DNA from: Acidimicrobiia bacterium
GTDB taxonomy: Bacteria > Actinomycetota > Acidimicrobiia > IMCC26256 > JAGNEX01
Assembly (NCBI GenBank): GCA_018003035.1
Contig: JAGNEX010000006.1
Location: 1-64,000, forward strand
Direction: 5' to 3'
DNA length: 64,000 nucleotides
Numbering within the stretch: the stretch's first letter is position 1; each line of letters begins with the position of its first letter. Positions 54,927-63,487 of this stretch are shown here, one piece after another. The position numbers and the translations under genes are program-made. Below the pieces are notes generated by a model that searched no databases, was not told the origin of the DNA, and worked only from the letters and a program-made list of their open reading frames with translations.

Positions 54927-57900
54927 GATGGCTCCTCATCGGTGCCATCGAGCAGCGCTGCAAGACCGGTCACACGCGGAACTTGGCGGACCCGTTCCCA
55001 GCGGGTCCCGCGGTCGCGTTCGCAGATGTCGTCCATCTCACAGAAACGACAGTTCTCGTAGGAGTCTTTCCAGCTTTCGGCCGCCCCAGGTCGCGCAGGG
55101 AACACTCCCTTTTCGATGTACTCAGCCGTTGCCGAAACCAGCGCGACAAGGCGCGCCTTTGCGGGCTCGTCAAACTCTTGCGTTTGAAACCGCTGGTCGG
55201 TCGGGTCGGCGGTGTACCAGTACTGGCCGGTGACAGCACCCGGACCCTGCCATGCCAACGCGTAGAGCGGAAGCTGAATCCTCATTGGGTCGTCGATTCG
55301 GCGTCCTGTCTTGTAGTCGGTGACAACGACCTTGTCGGGACCCACATCGACCCTGTCCACAAATCCGCGGAACCGGACCGATCGGCCGTCTGGCAGCGTC
55401 AACTCCGCAGGCGGACGGCTGGGATTGTCGTCGGTTCCAAATGCCCACTCCGTCACTACGGGATGCACGCCATGGGTGCGGCGAAACAAATTGTCGGCGT
55501 CGAGAAAGTCGTCAACGACCGCTGCAATTCGGTGCCGCTCGTACCTCCACATGGGCGCAAGTCCGGTCGTTCCGCGTCGCTCCGCCTCGTCGGCGACCCG
55601 CGAAACGATCTGTTGCATCATGACGCGGTCGTGCGCGTCCCAGTCCCGTTCTGGTGGGACCCCATCGGGGAAACGCCTGATCTGGTGGGCGATGAATGTT
55701 TCGAGGATTTCGTGGATGAGCGAACCTCGGGTCCGTGGATCGATCGTTTCGACCATCTCTGGCAGAACTACCTCGCTCACACCAAGGGCGTAACGGAGCA
55801 TCCACAGTCGCGGGCACTTCAGGAAGGTCTCGATCCTGCTTGCGGACAGGATGTCATCGAGCGCTCCCGACGGTGGGTGAGCTCGAGCGTCGCCGTCGAA
55901 ACGCGACCAGGCGCCATCGAGCAAGAAGGCGCGCTCTACCCCGCGCCTGAGGATGGAAGACGAGAGAACTTCTGGAGTAGCGGCAAGACGTGCCACGTCG
56001 CCACGCGTTGTGCAGCCGGCCATACCTACTCCGAGGGTTTCCCACTCATCGATCGTTAACGGGACCGGCCCGATCCCGAGCGACTGAAACGTTGAGGCAT
56101 CGATTCGGTCGCTCACCACCAAGATGGGGAGATGGTCGGGCTGCGAGCCAGGCGAAGTGCCAACGTAAGCGTGGTCTTGGTTGGCTGAAACTTCGCCCCG
56201 GGGTGCCGCGGACGGGCCGAACCAACGGGAGACTGTTCGATCCCGCCCGCGCCGTTGGTCGCCGCGTGGCCACATGACCGTCGTTGCCGCGGAGCTTGCG
56301 AGAAGTTGGAGCAGCAGCCGCAGGTCCCGATGCTCGGTCGCCTCGCGTTCCAAGCCTGCCGCCCCTTCCGAAATATGGCTTTGCAGTAGCGGATCCGGCC
56401 GATCGGCGCGGGGATAATCGCCTTCGGCTGCACCGATCAGAACCGTGCGTTCGTACGTGTGACCGACGGTCGAGTCGATGACCCCGACGAAAAGACCATC
56501 GCACGCTGGTCGAGCTGGTAGCCGGCGTTGCTCACACTCGGTTAACGCTGCTTGGAGCGCACGATCGTTTGAGACAAAGGGTTCGAGCGCATCGAGGTGG
56601 GCCAAGCTCGTCAACACCTCGTCGATGATTCCCATTCCTAAAGCAATCTCGTCGGCGGAACGGGCGAACCGCGACGGATCCTCGGCCACGCCGATCAGCG
56701 TCTGGAAGGCCTCGGAGAAGGTCGTCGCCCAGGCGTCCCAGCGTTTTGCCTTTCCCAACTCGCCCTGTAGCTCAACAATCCAGCCGACGAAGCGGATCAG
56801 CTCGTCGCACATATCGACCCAAGGCTGCCCGGCTGACTGCCCGTCGCCAACTGATGCATCAACGTCTCGGGCGAGCCTGTCCCGGTAGCGACCGAGGCGC
56901 ACCAACCATTGGCTGGCGCCCCCCACGATGCCCGCCTGGCGAGACAGCTGGTCCCAACCGTCTCCGGGAACGGGTGCGCCGTTGAAAGTCAATCCCGGGC
57001 GGATGAAGAGCTCGGCCAAAGCTTCTCTCGACCAGTCGCCCCGGAGAACCCGCGACACGGCCGCAAAGAGGACCCCTTCATCTGAGTTCGCCACGGAAAC
57101 GCCTGGTAACCCCCACCAGGGGATATTCGACCCGGCCAACACCTCTCGCACGATCGGCTCATAGGAGCTATTCGTGAAGACCAGCGACATGGACTCCCAC
57201 CGGTGGCCCTCGTCTCGGGCGCCCAGCAACAGCCGCAGACCTGCACGAACTTCAGCTTCGGGATCCGGGACGCCTCGAAGGTGCACCTCGAACAGATGAG
57301 CTTGCAGAACCGCACCTCGGGGATCGAACTGCCTGCCCTGGCCACCCGATTCACCGATAGACACCGCTCCAGGTGCCCCGGTGTCCCCGTCGACAAAAGC
57401 GCCACCGGCGACACGATCGACCGTTCGGGTCACTCCGCGGTCCGCTTCACCAACACCGGTCACGCCTTTGACGACATGAAGCGACGTCACCCTGGCAAGA
57501 GTTGTTAGCAACGCCGTTCTGACGCGGTCGGCCGGCTCTGGCAGGTACCAAACGATGTGCCCGAAAGGGCGTACGGTCAGAGGGTCCAAAGTGACCAGCC
57601 TGGACGCTTCTGTCAGCAACTCTTCTGATGTGTAGAGCCCGGCTGACTCCTCTGGAAAACCCCCGGATGCCACAGCCGAAGCCCCGGGCGCACCGTCGAC
57701 CTGGGTGGCTCCGGACTCAGATGAGTCTGGCAACCCACCCTGGCAACGGCGGAGTCTGTGGCGCACCGCCTTACAGAGGGCGACCGACGACGCGGCGACA
57801 GTGCCGCGATCTGCAAATGCCCGCGCCTCGGCGTCGCTCATTCGGTTGAACTCGTCAAAGGTTCGCGCCAAGGCCAGTTCGGTCGAAGGGTGGCGAGCGC

Positions 57901-58231
57901 ACTCGGCGAACCCACCGGGGTCAGCGGCCAACTGAGCGCGAATAGCTGCCCTGATGGCTTGGCGCGACGCGGGACTACGGCCCTGAGCAGCGAGGCTTGC
58001 CCCGGCAATTAACTCACCCAGCCGGTTGATCGACATGAACCCAACGTTGGCAAGCCCTACGCCGTTACGGCGGGTCAGCATTGTCCGCCGTGCAACCAAC
58101 CCCGAAGGGATCGAAGGGCAGAGCACGGTCACGGCCGCGAACGGATCGTCCGCCTGACACGACCGCACGATGGTGTCGAGCGCGTCGATCGCCGCTGGGC
58201 CGTAGGGAGTGTCGACGACGAAAGCTGTCAC
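54923..58231 (-). CDS. addB: AddB-type subunit with Fe-S nuclease domain
   Basis: This 1102-residue protein is the partner of AddA. The N-terminal helicase-like region lacks a P-loop (ARRTMLTRRNGVGLANVGFM instead), as in AddB. The C-terminus is a RecB-type nuclease: cysteine in FLKCPRLWMLRYALGV, GSLIHEILETFI, GFVDRVDVG, VVTDYKTGRRIDDP, and three more cysteines in NCRFCEMDDICERD, together the four-Cys Fe-S nuclease signature. I start at the GTG 58231 (VTAFVVDTPYG), preceded by TACGAT and 7 nt, a leaderless pattern. The frame is open further upstream but overlaps the divergent mch promoter area. Divergent from mch. Confidence 0.82.
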   Translation of the reverse strand: MTAFVVDTPYGPAAIDALDTIVRSCQADDPFAAVTVLCPSIPSGLVARRTMLTRRNGVGLANVGFMSINRLGELIAGASLAAQGRSPASRQAIRAAIRAQLAADPGGFAECARHPSTELALARTFDEFNRMSDAEARAFADRGTVAASSVALCKAVRHRLRRCQGGLPDSSESGATQVDGAPGASAVASGGFPEESAGLYTSEELLTEASRLVTLDPLTVRPFGHIVWYLPEPADRVRTALLTTLARVTSLHVVKGVTGVGEADRGVTRTVDRVAGGAFVDGDTGAPGAVSIGESGGQGRQFDPRGAVLQAHLFEVHLRGVPDPEAEVRAGLRLLLGARDEGHRWESMSLVFTNSSYEPIVREVLAGSNIPWWGLPGVSVANSDEGVLFAAVSRVLRGDWSREALAELFIRPGLTFNGAPVPGDGWDQLSRQAGIVGGASQWLVRLGRYRDRLARDVDASVGDGQSAGQPWVDMCDELIRFVGWIVELQGELGKAKRWDAWATTFSEAFQTLIGVAEDPSRFARSADEIALGMGIIDEVLTSLAHLDALEPFVSNDRALQAALTECEQRRLPARPACDGLFVGVIDSTVGHTYERTVLIGAAEGDYPRADRPDPLLQSHISEGAAGLEREATEHRDLRLLLQLLASSAATTVMWPRGDQRRGRDRTVSRWFGPSAAPRGEVSANQDHAYVGTSPGSQPDHLPILVVSDRIDASTFQSLGIGPVPLTIDEWETLGVGMAGCTTRGDVARLAATPEVLSSSILRRGVERAFLLDGAWSRFDGDARAHPPSGALDDILSASRIETFLKCPRLWMLRYALGVSEVVLPEMVETIDPRTRGSLIHEILETFIAHQIRRFPDGVPPERDWDAHDRVMMQQIVSRVADEAERRGTTGLAPMWRYERHRIAAVVDDFLDADNLFRRTHGVHPVVTEWAFGTDDNPSRPPAELTLPDGRSVRFRGFVDRVDVGPDKVVVTDYKTGRRIDDPMRIQLPLYALAWQGPGAVTGQYWYTADPTDQRFQTQEFDEPAKARLVALVSATAEYIEKGVFPARPGAAESWKDSYENCRFCEMDDICERDRGTRWERVRQVPRVTGLAALLDGTDEEPS

Positions 58232-58381
58232 GCAGTGGATCGTAGAACGTGAGTGAGACAGTCCACCTCTGCGTGATCTTGCCCGGAGATGCGATCGGAT
58301 CGACGCGGGGCTAGCAAGCACGAGCGGACAACCCGGCCCGCGATGTTCGTCAGCGTGAATGGCTCGGCAACAATTGACGCC

Positions 58382-59425
58382 ATGAACGCAACTACCAAGA
58401 CGAATCCAGGCCGGTTCTTTGAGGACTTCAAGGTCGGCGACACCTTGATCCACGCGACGCCTCGAACCCTTTCCGAAGGCGACCGGGCGCTCTACATGTC
58501 CCTGTATCCAACGCGTTTCGCGCTGGGTTCGTCGTCCGCATTCGCTGCTCAATGCGGCCTCGATCCCCACCCGCTCGAAGACCTCATCGGCTTCCACGTC
58601 GCCTTCGGAAAGACGGTTCCGGACGTCTCGCTGAATGCCGTTGCCAACCTTGGCTACGCAGACTGCCGGTTTCTCTCGCCGGTGTACCCGGGTGACACCC
58701 TCACGACGAAGTCGACCGTCATCGGGTTGAAAGAAAACTCAAACGGTAAAACCGGGATCGTCTACGTCCGCTCCGATGCGACGGACTCAACCGGCAAGCC
58801 GGTCCTGACCTGGGCTCGATGGGTGATGGTCAAAAAGAACGACCTCGACGCTCCAACCCCGGAACCGGTTGTTCCCGACCTACCAGCGGTCGTCACTCCC
58901 GACGATCTTCCGGTCCCGGCGGGGCTGACTTTTGCCAACTACGACACAACCCTCGCGGGCGAGCCCTACAAACTTGGCGACTATCAGGTTGGCGAACGCA
59001 TCAACCATGTCGACGGCGTAACCATCACAGACGCGGAACACATGATGGCGACCCGCCTTTGGCAGAACACGGCCAAAGTCCACTTCAACGTCCAGGCAAG
59101 ACCCGATGGGCAACGGCTCATCTATGGCGGCCACATCATCAGTTTGGCCCGTGCCCTTTCGTTCAATGGGCTTGCCAATGCCCAGATGATTGTCGCCATC
59201 AACGGTGGCTCCCACACCGCTCCCTGCTTTGCGGGCGACACGGTGTATGCCTGGTCAGAGGTTCTTGACCAAGCCGATTTGGGCAACGGCGTCGGCGCCT
59301 TGAGGCTGCGACTCGTCGCTGTCAAAGACGCGGAACCTGTGGACTTTCCGTTGCGTAATGCCGACGGCAAATACGCCGACGGCGTGCTGCTCGACCTCGA
59401 CTATTGGGCGTTGATTCCCGCCTAG
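58382..59425 (+). CDS. mch: Mesaconyl-CoA hydratase (double MaoC/hot-dog)
   Basis: This 347-residue two-hot-dog protein closely resembles Mch of the ethylmalonyl-CoA and 3-hydroxypropionate routes: KTNPGRFFEDFKVGDTLIHA, HATPRTLSEGDRALYMSLYP, IGFHVAFGKTVPDVSLNAVA, SPVYPGDTLTTKSTVIGLKE, INHVDGVTITDAEHM and IYGGHIISLARALSFNGLAN. The reaction interconverts mesaconyl-C1-CoA and beta-methylmalyl-CoA. None of the other pathway genes (ccr, ecm, mcl) is in the window. The ATG at 58382 fits homology; the upstream 31 codons do not. There is no clear ribosome site. A hairpin follows the gene. Confidence 0.85.
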   Translation: MNATTKTNPGRFFEDFKVGDTLIHATPRTLSEGDRALYMSLYPTRFALGSSSAFAAQCGLDPHPLEDLIGFHVAFGKTVPDVSLNAVANLGYADCRFLSPVYPGDTLTTKSTVIGLKENSNGKTGIVYVRSDATDSTGKPVLTWARWVMVKKNDLDAPTPEPVVPDLPAVVTPDDLPVPAGLTFANYDTTLAGEPYKLGDYQVGERINHVDGVTITDAEHMMATRLWQNTAKVHFNVQARPDGQRLIYGGHIISLARALSFNGLANAQMIVAINGGSHTAPCFAGDTVYAWSEVLDQADLGNGVGALRLRLVAVKDAEPVDFPLRNADGKYADGVLLDLDYWALIPA

Positions 59426-59438
59426 ATGACACCTACCC

Positions 59439-59469
59439 GTCCCGGTGAACGCTGTCTGTTCACCGGGAC
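59439..59469 (+). terminator. Hairpin after mch
   Basis: A perfect 12-bp stem (GTCCCGGTGAAC and complement) with a 7-nt loop lies 14 bp after the mch stop. There is no T-run, so it may be a weak or factor-assisted terminator. Confidence 0.5.
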
Positions 59470-59573
59470 GCATCCTTCGTCAGCTGCTGTTCCCGGAGCT
59501 CGCACGAAGCACCGCTCCGAAAAATGCGGCGCCACGCGCGGAGTCCGGTTCGGAGCCGGTTACGATCCAGCGC

Positions 59574-60026
59574 ATGTACGCCTTCTTGAAGTTCATTCAC
59601 ATCGCAGCGGTCGCAACCTGGTTCGGTGCAAACATGGTGCAGGCCTTCGTGTCTCGCAGCGCGGTCACGAGTTCTCGTGAGGTGCGCCTGTGGTGGTCCG
59701 ACAACCTGTTGGCCATGGCAAGAATCCTCTACAACGTTGCTGGCATCGTGGTCCTCTTTACCGGTATTGGCTTGGTAATTGACACCGACATTTCGATGGG
59801 TTCGACCTTTGTCTCCATCGGATTTCTTGCCGTCGTTGTCGGCGCCGTTCTGGGGATGGCCGTTTTCGCCCCAGGCCTGCGCAAGTACTCCGCCGCCGTC
59901 AAAGAAGGCAACGAGTCCGAAGCGAAGGCGATTTGGGACCGCCTCGGGATGTTCGGCATTCTCGACTCGGCGATCTTGTTGCTGGCCATCTTTGCGATGG
60001 TCGACAAGTGGGGCGTCAAGTTCTAA
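59574..60026 (+). CDS. Four-helix membrane protein (DUF2269/CopD-like)
   Basis: This 150-residue membrane protein starts MYAFLKFIHIAAVATWFGAN, a pattern of DUF2269 and CopD-like families (first helix with an Ile-His pair). Further helices lie at about 45-63, 70-92 and 123-143. The role is unknown. TACGAT (59561-59566) ends 7 nt before the ATG and no ribosome site is present, so a leaderless mRNA is likely. The frame is open 43 codons upstream but lacks homology and would include the promoter. Confidence 0.68.
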   Translation: MYAFLKFIHIAAVATWFGANMVQAFVSRSAVTSSREVRLWWSDNLLAMARILYNVAGIVVLFTGIGLVIDTDISMGSTFVSIGFLAVVVGAVLGMAVFAPGLRKYSAAVKEGNESEAKAIWDRLGMFGILDSAILLLAIFAMVDKWGVKF

Positions 60027-60057
60027 CCCCGAAAGCAGCTCTCTGGGGCGGGGCTGA

Positions 60058-60534
60058 TCAGTTGAGCCGCATGCTTCCGGTGGTTGGTTCACCGGAAGCG
60101 ACCAGGCAGTGAATTCGCCGGTCACCCCGATCCCAAGATTCTTCCGATGGCATCAAATAGGCGCTCGACTCGGCCAGGATCTCGTCGTCGACACCTACGT
60201 AGTCGACGAACGCCGTGGCGCACCGTTCGCCGGCCAGCTCGTCTAACTCCGTGCGGGCATACGTTGCGACCTCGTCTTTCGGCACCGAGACCACCTTCGT
60301 CACCTCATAGCGGTGCGGTGTTGCGCAATCGACCACGGGGACAGAGCCAAGGCTCATCTCGTCGAGCGAGGTAATGCATTGCCCCGCTTTCAGATCTGAC
60401 GTTCCGGTTTCGCCGGGTTCTACGTAGGCACCGGTGCCTGAATCGGTATCCAACTTGGTACACCCAACGGCGACGGTCGCGGGAAGAAGCGCTATTAGCA
60501 GCCAGGTTCGGGTCCGAGATATTGCCGTATGCAT
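60058..60534 (-). CDS. Septum-formation-type lipoprotein
   Basis: This 158-residue lipoprotein has a hydrophobic signal and lipobox VAVGC (Cys25), a short linker, and a domain with KAGQCITSLDEM, PVVDCATPHRYEVTKVV and ERCATAFVDYVG, ending RRIHCLVASGEP. This four-Cys pattern (GxC...VxCxxPHxxEV) is that of the septum-formation (PF13845-type) domain common in actinobacteria. The exact function is unknown. It is convergent with the DUF2269-like gene, with only 31 bp between the stops. Confidence 0.75.
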   Translation of the reverse strand: MHTAISRTRTWLLIALLPATVAVGCTKLDTDSGTGAYVEPGETGTSDLKAGQCITSLDEMSLGSVPVVDCATPHRYEVTKVVSVPKDEVATYARTELDELAGERCATAFVDYVGVDDEILAESSAYLMPSEESWDRGDRRIHCLVASGEPTTGSMRLN

Positions 60535-60719
60535 GCCGTTGTTATCGGCGGGGACAGATCAGAAACTTGAATGCTTGTGGGCTGGAACTGTCCGAAGTGG
60601 CCCGAGTGGCTCAGTGGCCGTGGGGTTGTTGTTGAGATACCCAGGGCGTTCCCGTCGAAAGGATGCACGAACAACCTCGTGTGTGGTCCCGCCGCTGGGG
60701 CCCACACTTGCCTGTGCAC

Positions 60720-61145
60720 TTAGAAGACTTTGACGCCTTCACCAATCGCAAATGCAAGAACCGTCGCAGCAAGGCTCGCGAGCATGATCAGTATCAAGAA
60801 CCGCGACGAGCCCACCGACTTTCGGGTCGCGCGCCACCCGAACATGACCGAAAGCAACAGCGGAGTGAGCCCCAACAGCATGTGGGGCACCAGTTCGTCG
60901 AGGGTCCGTCCTTCATTGACGAGCAGCAGACCGACGATGATGTTGGCCGCGACGGAGAGCTGAGCAAGGCCCACCCAGAACATCGTCCAACCATCGATGT
61001 AGTCAGCATTGACCGCACGCTGACCGACCAAACCCGTCGCGATAAGCAATAGGACTATCGATGCCACACCGATCGCTTGGTGGGCTGGCAGGGGGATCGT
61101 CAAACTCTCCCCGTCCAACCAGCTCTGTGCCAACACCGCAGTCAT
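60720..61145 (-). CDS. Four-helix membrane protein of unknown family
   Basis: This 141-residue protein has four predicted transmembrane segments at about 22-42, 53-76, 83-100 and 118-137 (the last containing LILIMLASLAATVLAFAIGE). The two middle helices flank a short loop, LLVNEGRTLDELVPHML. I do not recognise the family. The start is the ATG at 61145; 16 further codons upstream are open but basic and unlike a membrane start. It is divergent from the cyclophilin gene across about 250 bp. Confidence 0.6.
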   Translation of the reverse strand: MTAVLAQSWLDGESLTIPLPAHQAIGVASIVLLLIATGLVGQRAVNADYIDGWTMFWVGLAQLSVAANIIVGLLLVNEGRTLDELVPHMLLGLTPLLLSVMFGWRATRKSVGSSRFLILIMLASLAATVLAFAIGEGVKVF

Positions 61146-61396
61146 CCCCAAATGTTGGCACCTGCGCCACCACAAACGGGTGATCCGGCCCAACTCACGG
61201 TGGTCGGCTCCCTTCGCCGAGTATTGGAGGGGCGTTGAATCGCCCGCGAATCGCCGCCCGATGACCTCGGACCGTCACAGGCGCGGGCTAGGGTTCGAGC
61301 TACCGAGTAGTTGAATTCTCAACCGAATCTCGCTGTCCAAATTTCGCGAATGATTTCGCGCCCTCTGCTTAGAGGGACCCCTTCGGAGGTATGCCA

Positions 61397-61930
61397 ATGA
61401 GTCCTCAGCCCAAGCAGTGGAGCCAACCTCCCGCCATGGAGATCGACCTCGACAAGATCTATCTCGCTGAGTTCGACACGACGGTTGGCCCCATCACCGT
61501 GCGCATGGACCCCAAGGCTGCACCTAAGACCGTCAACAACTTTGTCTTTCTGGCCCGCCAGGGCTTCTATGACGGGTTGAGCTTCCACCGCGTCGTTCGC
61601 GACTTCGTCGTTCAGGGCGGCTGCCCGATCGGAACCGGTACCGGCGGGCCGGGCTACCGCTTCGAAGACGAGCCGCCCACCACGCCGTATCGTCTCGGCG
61701 ATGTTGCGATGGCTAACGCCGGGCCGAACACCAACGGCTCACAGTTCTTCTTCCTGACCGGATCGGGTTCGCTGCGCTTGCCCCCGCACTACGCGCGGTT
61801 CGGGACAATCGTCGACGGCTTCGATAACGCTCAGAAGCTCGAATCGTTCTCGCGGGGCGATGGTCCCCCGAGCGAACCGCTGTACATGAACTCTGTGACC
61901 ATCACAGAAGAAGACCGCGACCAGTCGTAG
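61397..61930 (+). CDS. ppiB: Peptidyl-prolyl cis-trans isomerase, cyclophilin type
   Basis: This 177-residue cytoplasmic cyclophilin catalyses prolyl isomerisation. It has FHRVVRDFVVQGGCP (catalytic Arg), MANAGPNTNGSQFFFLTG with the GSQFF motif, and FGTIVDGFDNAQKL. The insertion GSLRLPPHYARFG replaces the usual Trp-containing loop, so cyclosporin affinity may be low. Two ATGs are close. I choose 61397, since GGAGG then lies 7 nt upstream; the ATG at 61391 is too near that site. No signal peptide. Upstream of a GH3 gene by 71 bp. Confidence 0.92.
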   Translation: MSPQPKQWSQPPAMEIDLDKIYLAEFDTTVGPITVRMDPKAAPKTVNNFVFLARQGFYDGLSFHRVVRDFVVQGGCPIGTGTGGPGYRFEDEPPTTPYRLGDVAMANAGPNTNGSQFFFLTGSGSLRLPPHYARFGTIVDGFDNAQKLESFSRGDGPPSEPLYMNSVTITEEDRDQS

Positions 61931-62001
61931 CTCTGATTACGACCCGGTACCACGGGGTCCAACTCACCGATGAGCCAACGTGTTGAGAGGTCAGTTTTGT
62001 G

Positions 62002-63312
62002 ATGGCAGCGGGGCGTAGCCGCTGGGAAAAACGTCAGCGTGTTCGACAGATGCGTATCGTCGGTGCCGCCTTCATGGCGGCTGCCGCCGTTTCCCTTGGC
62101 TTATGGGCGGTGACGTCACGAAGCGGTGATGGCGGTGGTGACACTACGGTGCTCAGCGCCAGTACCACCACCGTCGTTCGCAACTCCACGACCACAACCG
62201 GTGACCCAGCCGTTGCCGAAGCGCAGAACGCCGATCAATGCCTCGGCACCTGGCCGACTCGCTCCAAGACGTTGCAGATCCTCGCTTTTGATGCGCCGGT
62301 CGATGACCCCACCCTCGTCAACACCGTTGCATCGGCGGGGATTGGAGCGCTGTTTCTGCGCAACACCCCAGACGACGCCCTGAAAGACAACATCGCCGCT
62401 TGGCGCACCGCCGGCGGAGCTGTTCCTCCCTTCATCGCAGTCGATGAAGAGGGCGGCGTCGTGCAGTACCTCAAGCCGCTCGTGGGTGATTTGCCGAGTG
62501 CCCGATCCATTGCCGCGAACGGCGACGTCGTAGCTGCCCAGGCGACCTATAGCAATGTGGCGACCCAAGCCGCCGCGTTGGGCATTGACCTTGTGTTCGC
62601 TCCTGACGTCGATACGACCGACGCCACGACGGGAGCTATCGGCACCCGGTCCTATGGCAACGACCCCGCCGTGGTGGTTCAGTTTGCTCAGACCGCTATC
62701 GACGCTTGGACCGCCGCTGGGGTGCTTCCCACCATCAAACATTTCCCGGGTCACGGCTATGCGTCGGGTGACAGTCACGATGGACCGGTCGTCGCGCCAC
62801 CGCTCGAGGAATTGCGGGCACGCGACCTCTTGGCTTTCCAGCCCCTCCTCTCCGACGACGTCGCAGTGATGGTCGGACACATCAGCGTTCCCGACGTCAC
62901 GGGCGACAAACCGTCCTCCCTGTCCCAAGAAATGATCCTGGGACTGCTCAGATACGAGATGCGGTTCACCGGTCTGGTGATCACCGACGCCCTCACAATG
63001 GGGGCGATCGCTGACCAGTACACCCTTCCCGAAGCGGCAGTTGAAGCCCTCAAAGCCGGCAACGACCTGCTGCTGTTGGGTAGTAATGACCCGGCCGACG
63101 TCGATAAGGCGGCCGGTGCGATCGAGACGGCGGTCGACCTTGGTGTGGTTCCCGAAGAGCGCTTTAACGAGGCCATTCGGCACGTGTTGACCGCCAAAGG
63201 AATCGACCCGTGTGTGTCACGGCCGGCATCGGCGGGCCCTGCTTCAAACACCACAGTCCCGGTGGGGACCCTCGATCCCTACGGGCCAACAGGCACCACA
63301 ACCGCTCCCTAA
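62002..63312 (+). CDS. GH3-family beta-N-acetylhexosaminidase (NagZ-like), exported
   Basis: This 436-residue enzyme has a positively charged N-terminus and a single hydrophobic anchor (about residues 19-38), then a Thr/Ser-rich linker. The GH3 catalytic domain has FIAVDEEGGVVQYLKP, TIKHFPGHGYASGDSHDGP (the NagZ His-Asp dyad loop, KHFPGHGx4DSHxxxP) and GLVITDALTMGAIADQY with the nucleophile Asp. It ends in a Thr/Pro-rich tail. Predicted to trim N-acetylglucosamine from peptidoglycan fragments outside the membrane. The start is ATG 62002 with GAGAGG; GTG 61999 is possible. Follows ppiB. Confidence 0.9.
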   Translation: MAAGRSRWEKRQRVRQMRIVGAAFMAAAAVSLGLWAVTSRSGDGGGDTTVLSASTTTVVRNSTTTTGDPAVAEAQNADQCLGTWPTRSKTLQILAFDAPVDDPTLVNTVASAGIGALFLRNTPDDALKDNIAAWRTAGGAVPPFIAVDEEGGVVQYLKPLVGDLPSARSIAANGDVVAAQATYSNVATQAAALGIDLVFAPDVDTTDATTGAIGTRSYGNDPAVVVQFAQTAIDAWTAAGVLPTIKHFPGHGYASGDSHDGPVVAPPLEELRARDLLAFQPLLSDDVAVMVGHISVPDVTGDKPSSLSQEMILGLLRYEMRFTGLVITDALTMGAIADQYTLPEAAVEALKAGNDLLLLGSNDPADVDKAAGAIETAVDLGVVPEERFNEAIRHVLTAKGIDPCVSRPASAGPASNTTVPVGTLDPYGPTGTTTAP

Positions 63313-63487
63313 GCGCTGCTGTCGCAGTCAATGGCCTCAGTAGTCACACCTGGGGTCTACCATCGTCGCAACGGTTGGCGTTTGTGGCCTCACTCCTGAC
63401 GTCCGCTCGGCAGTTGTGCCTCCAGCCGAACTGCTTTTTCGCCGCATGCGCGAAAAGGTCCCGAAGCATCAGAAATGAGGAGCCGCG

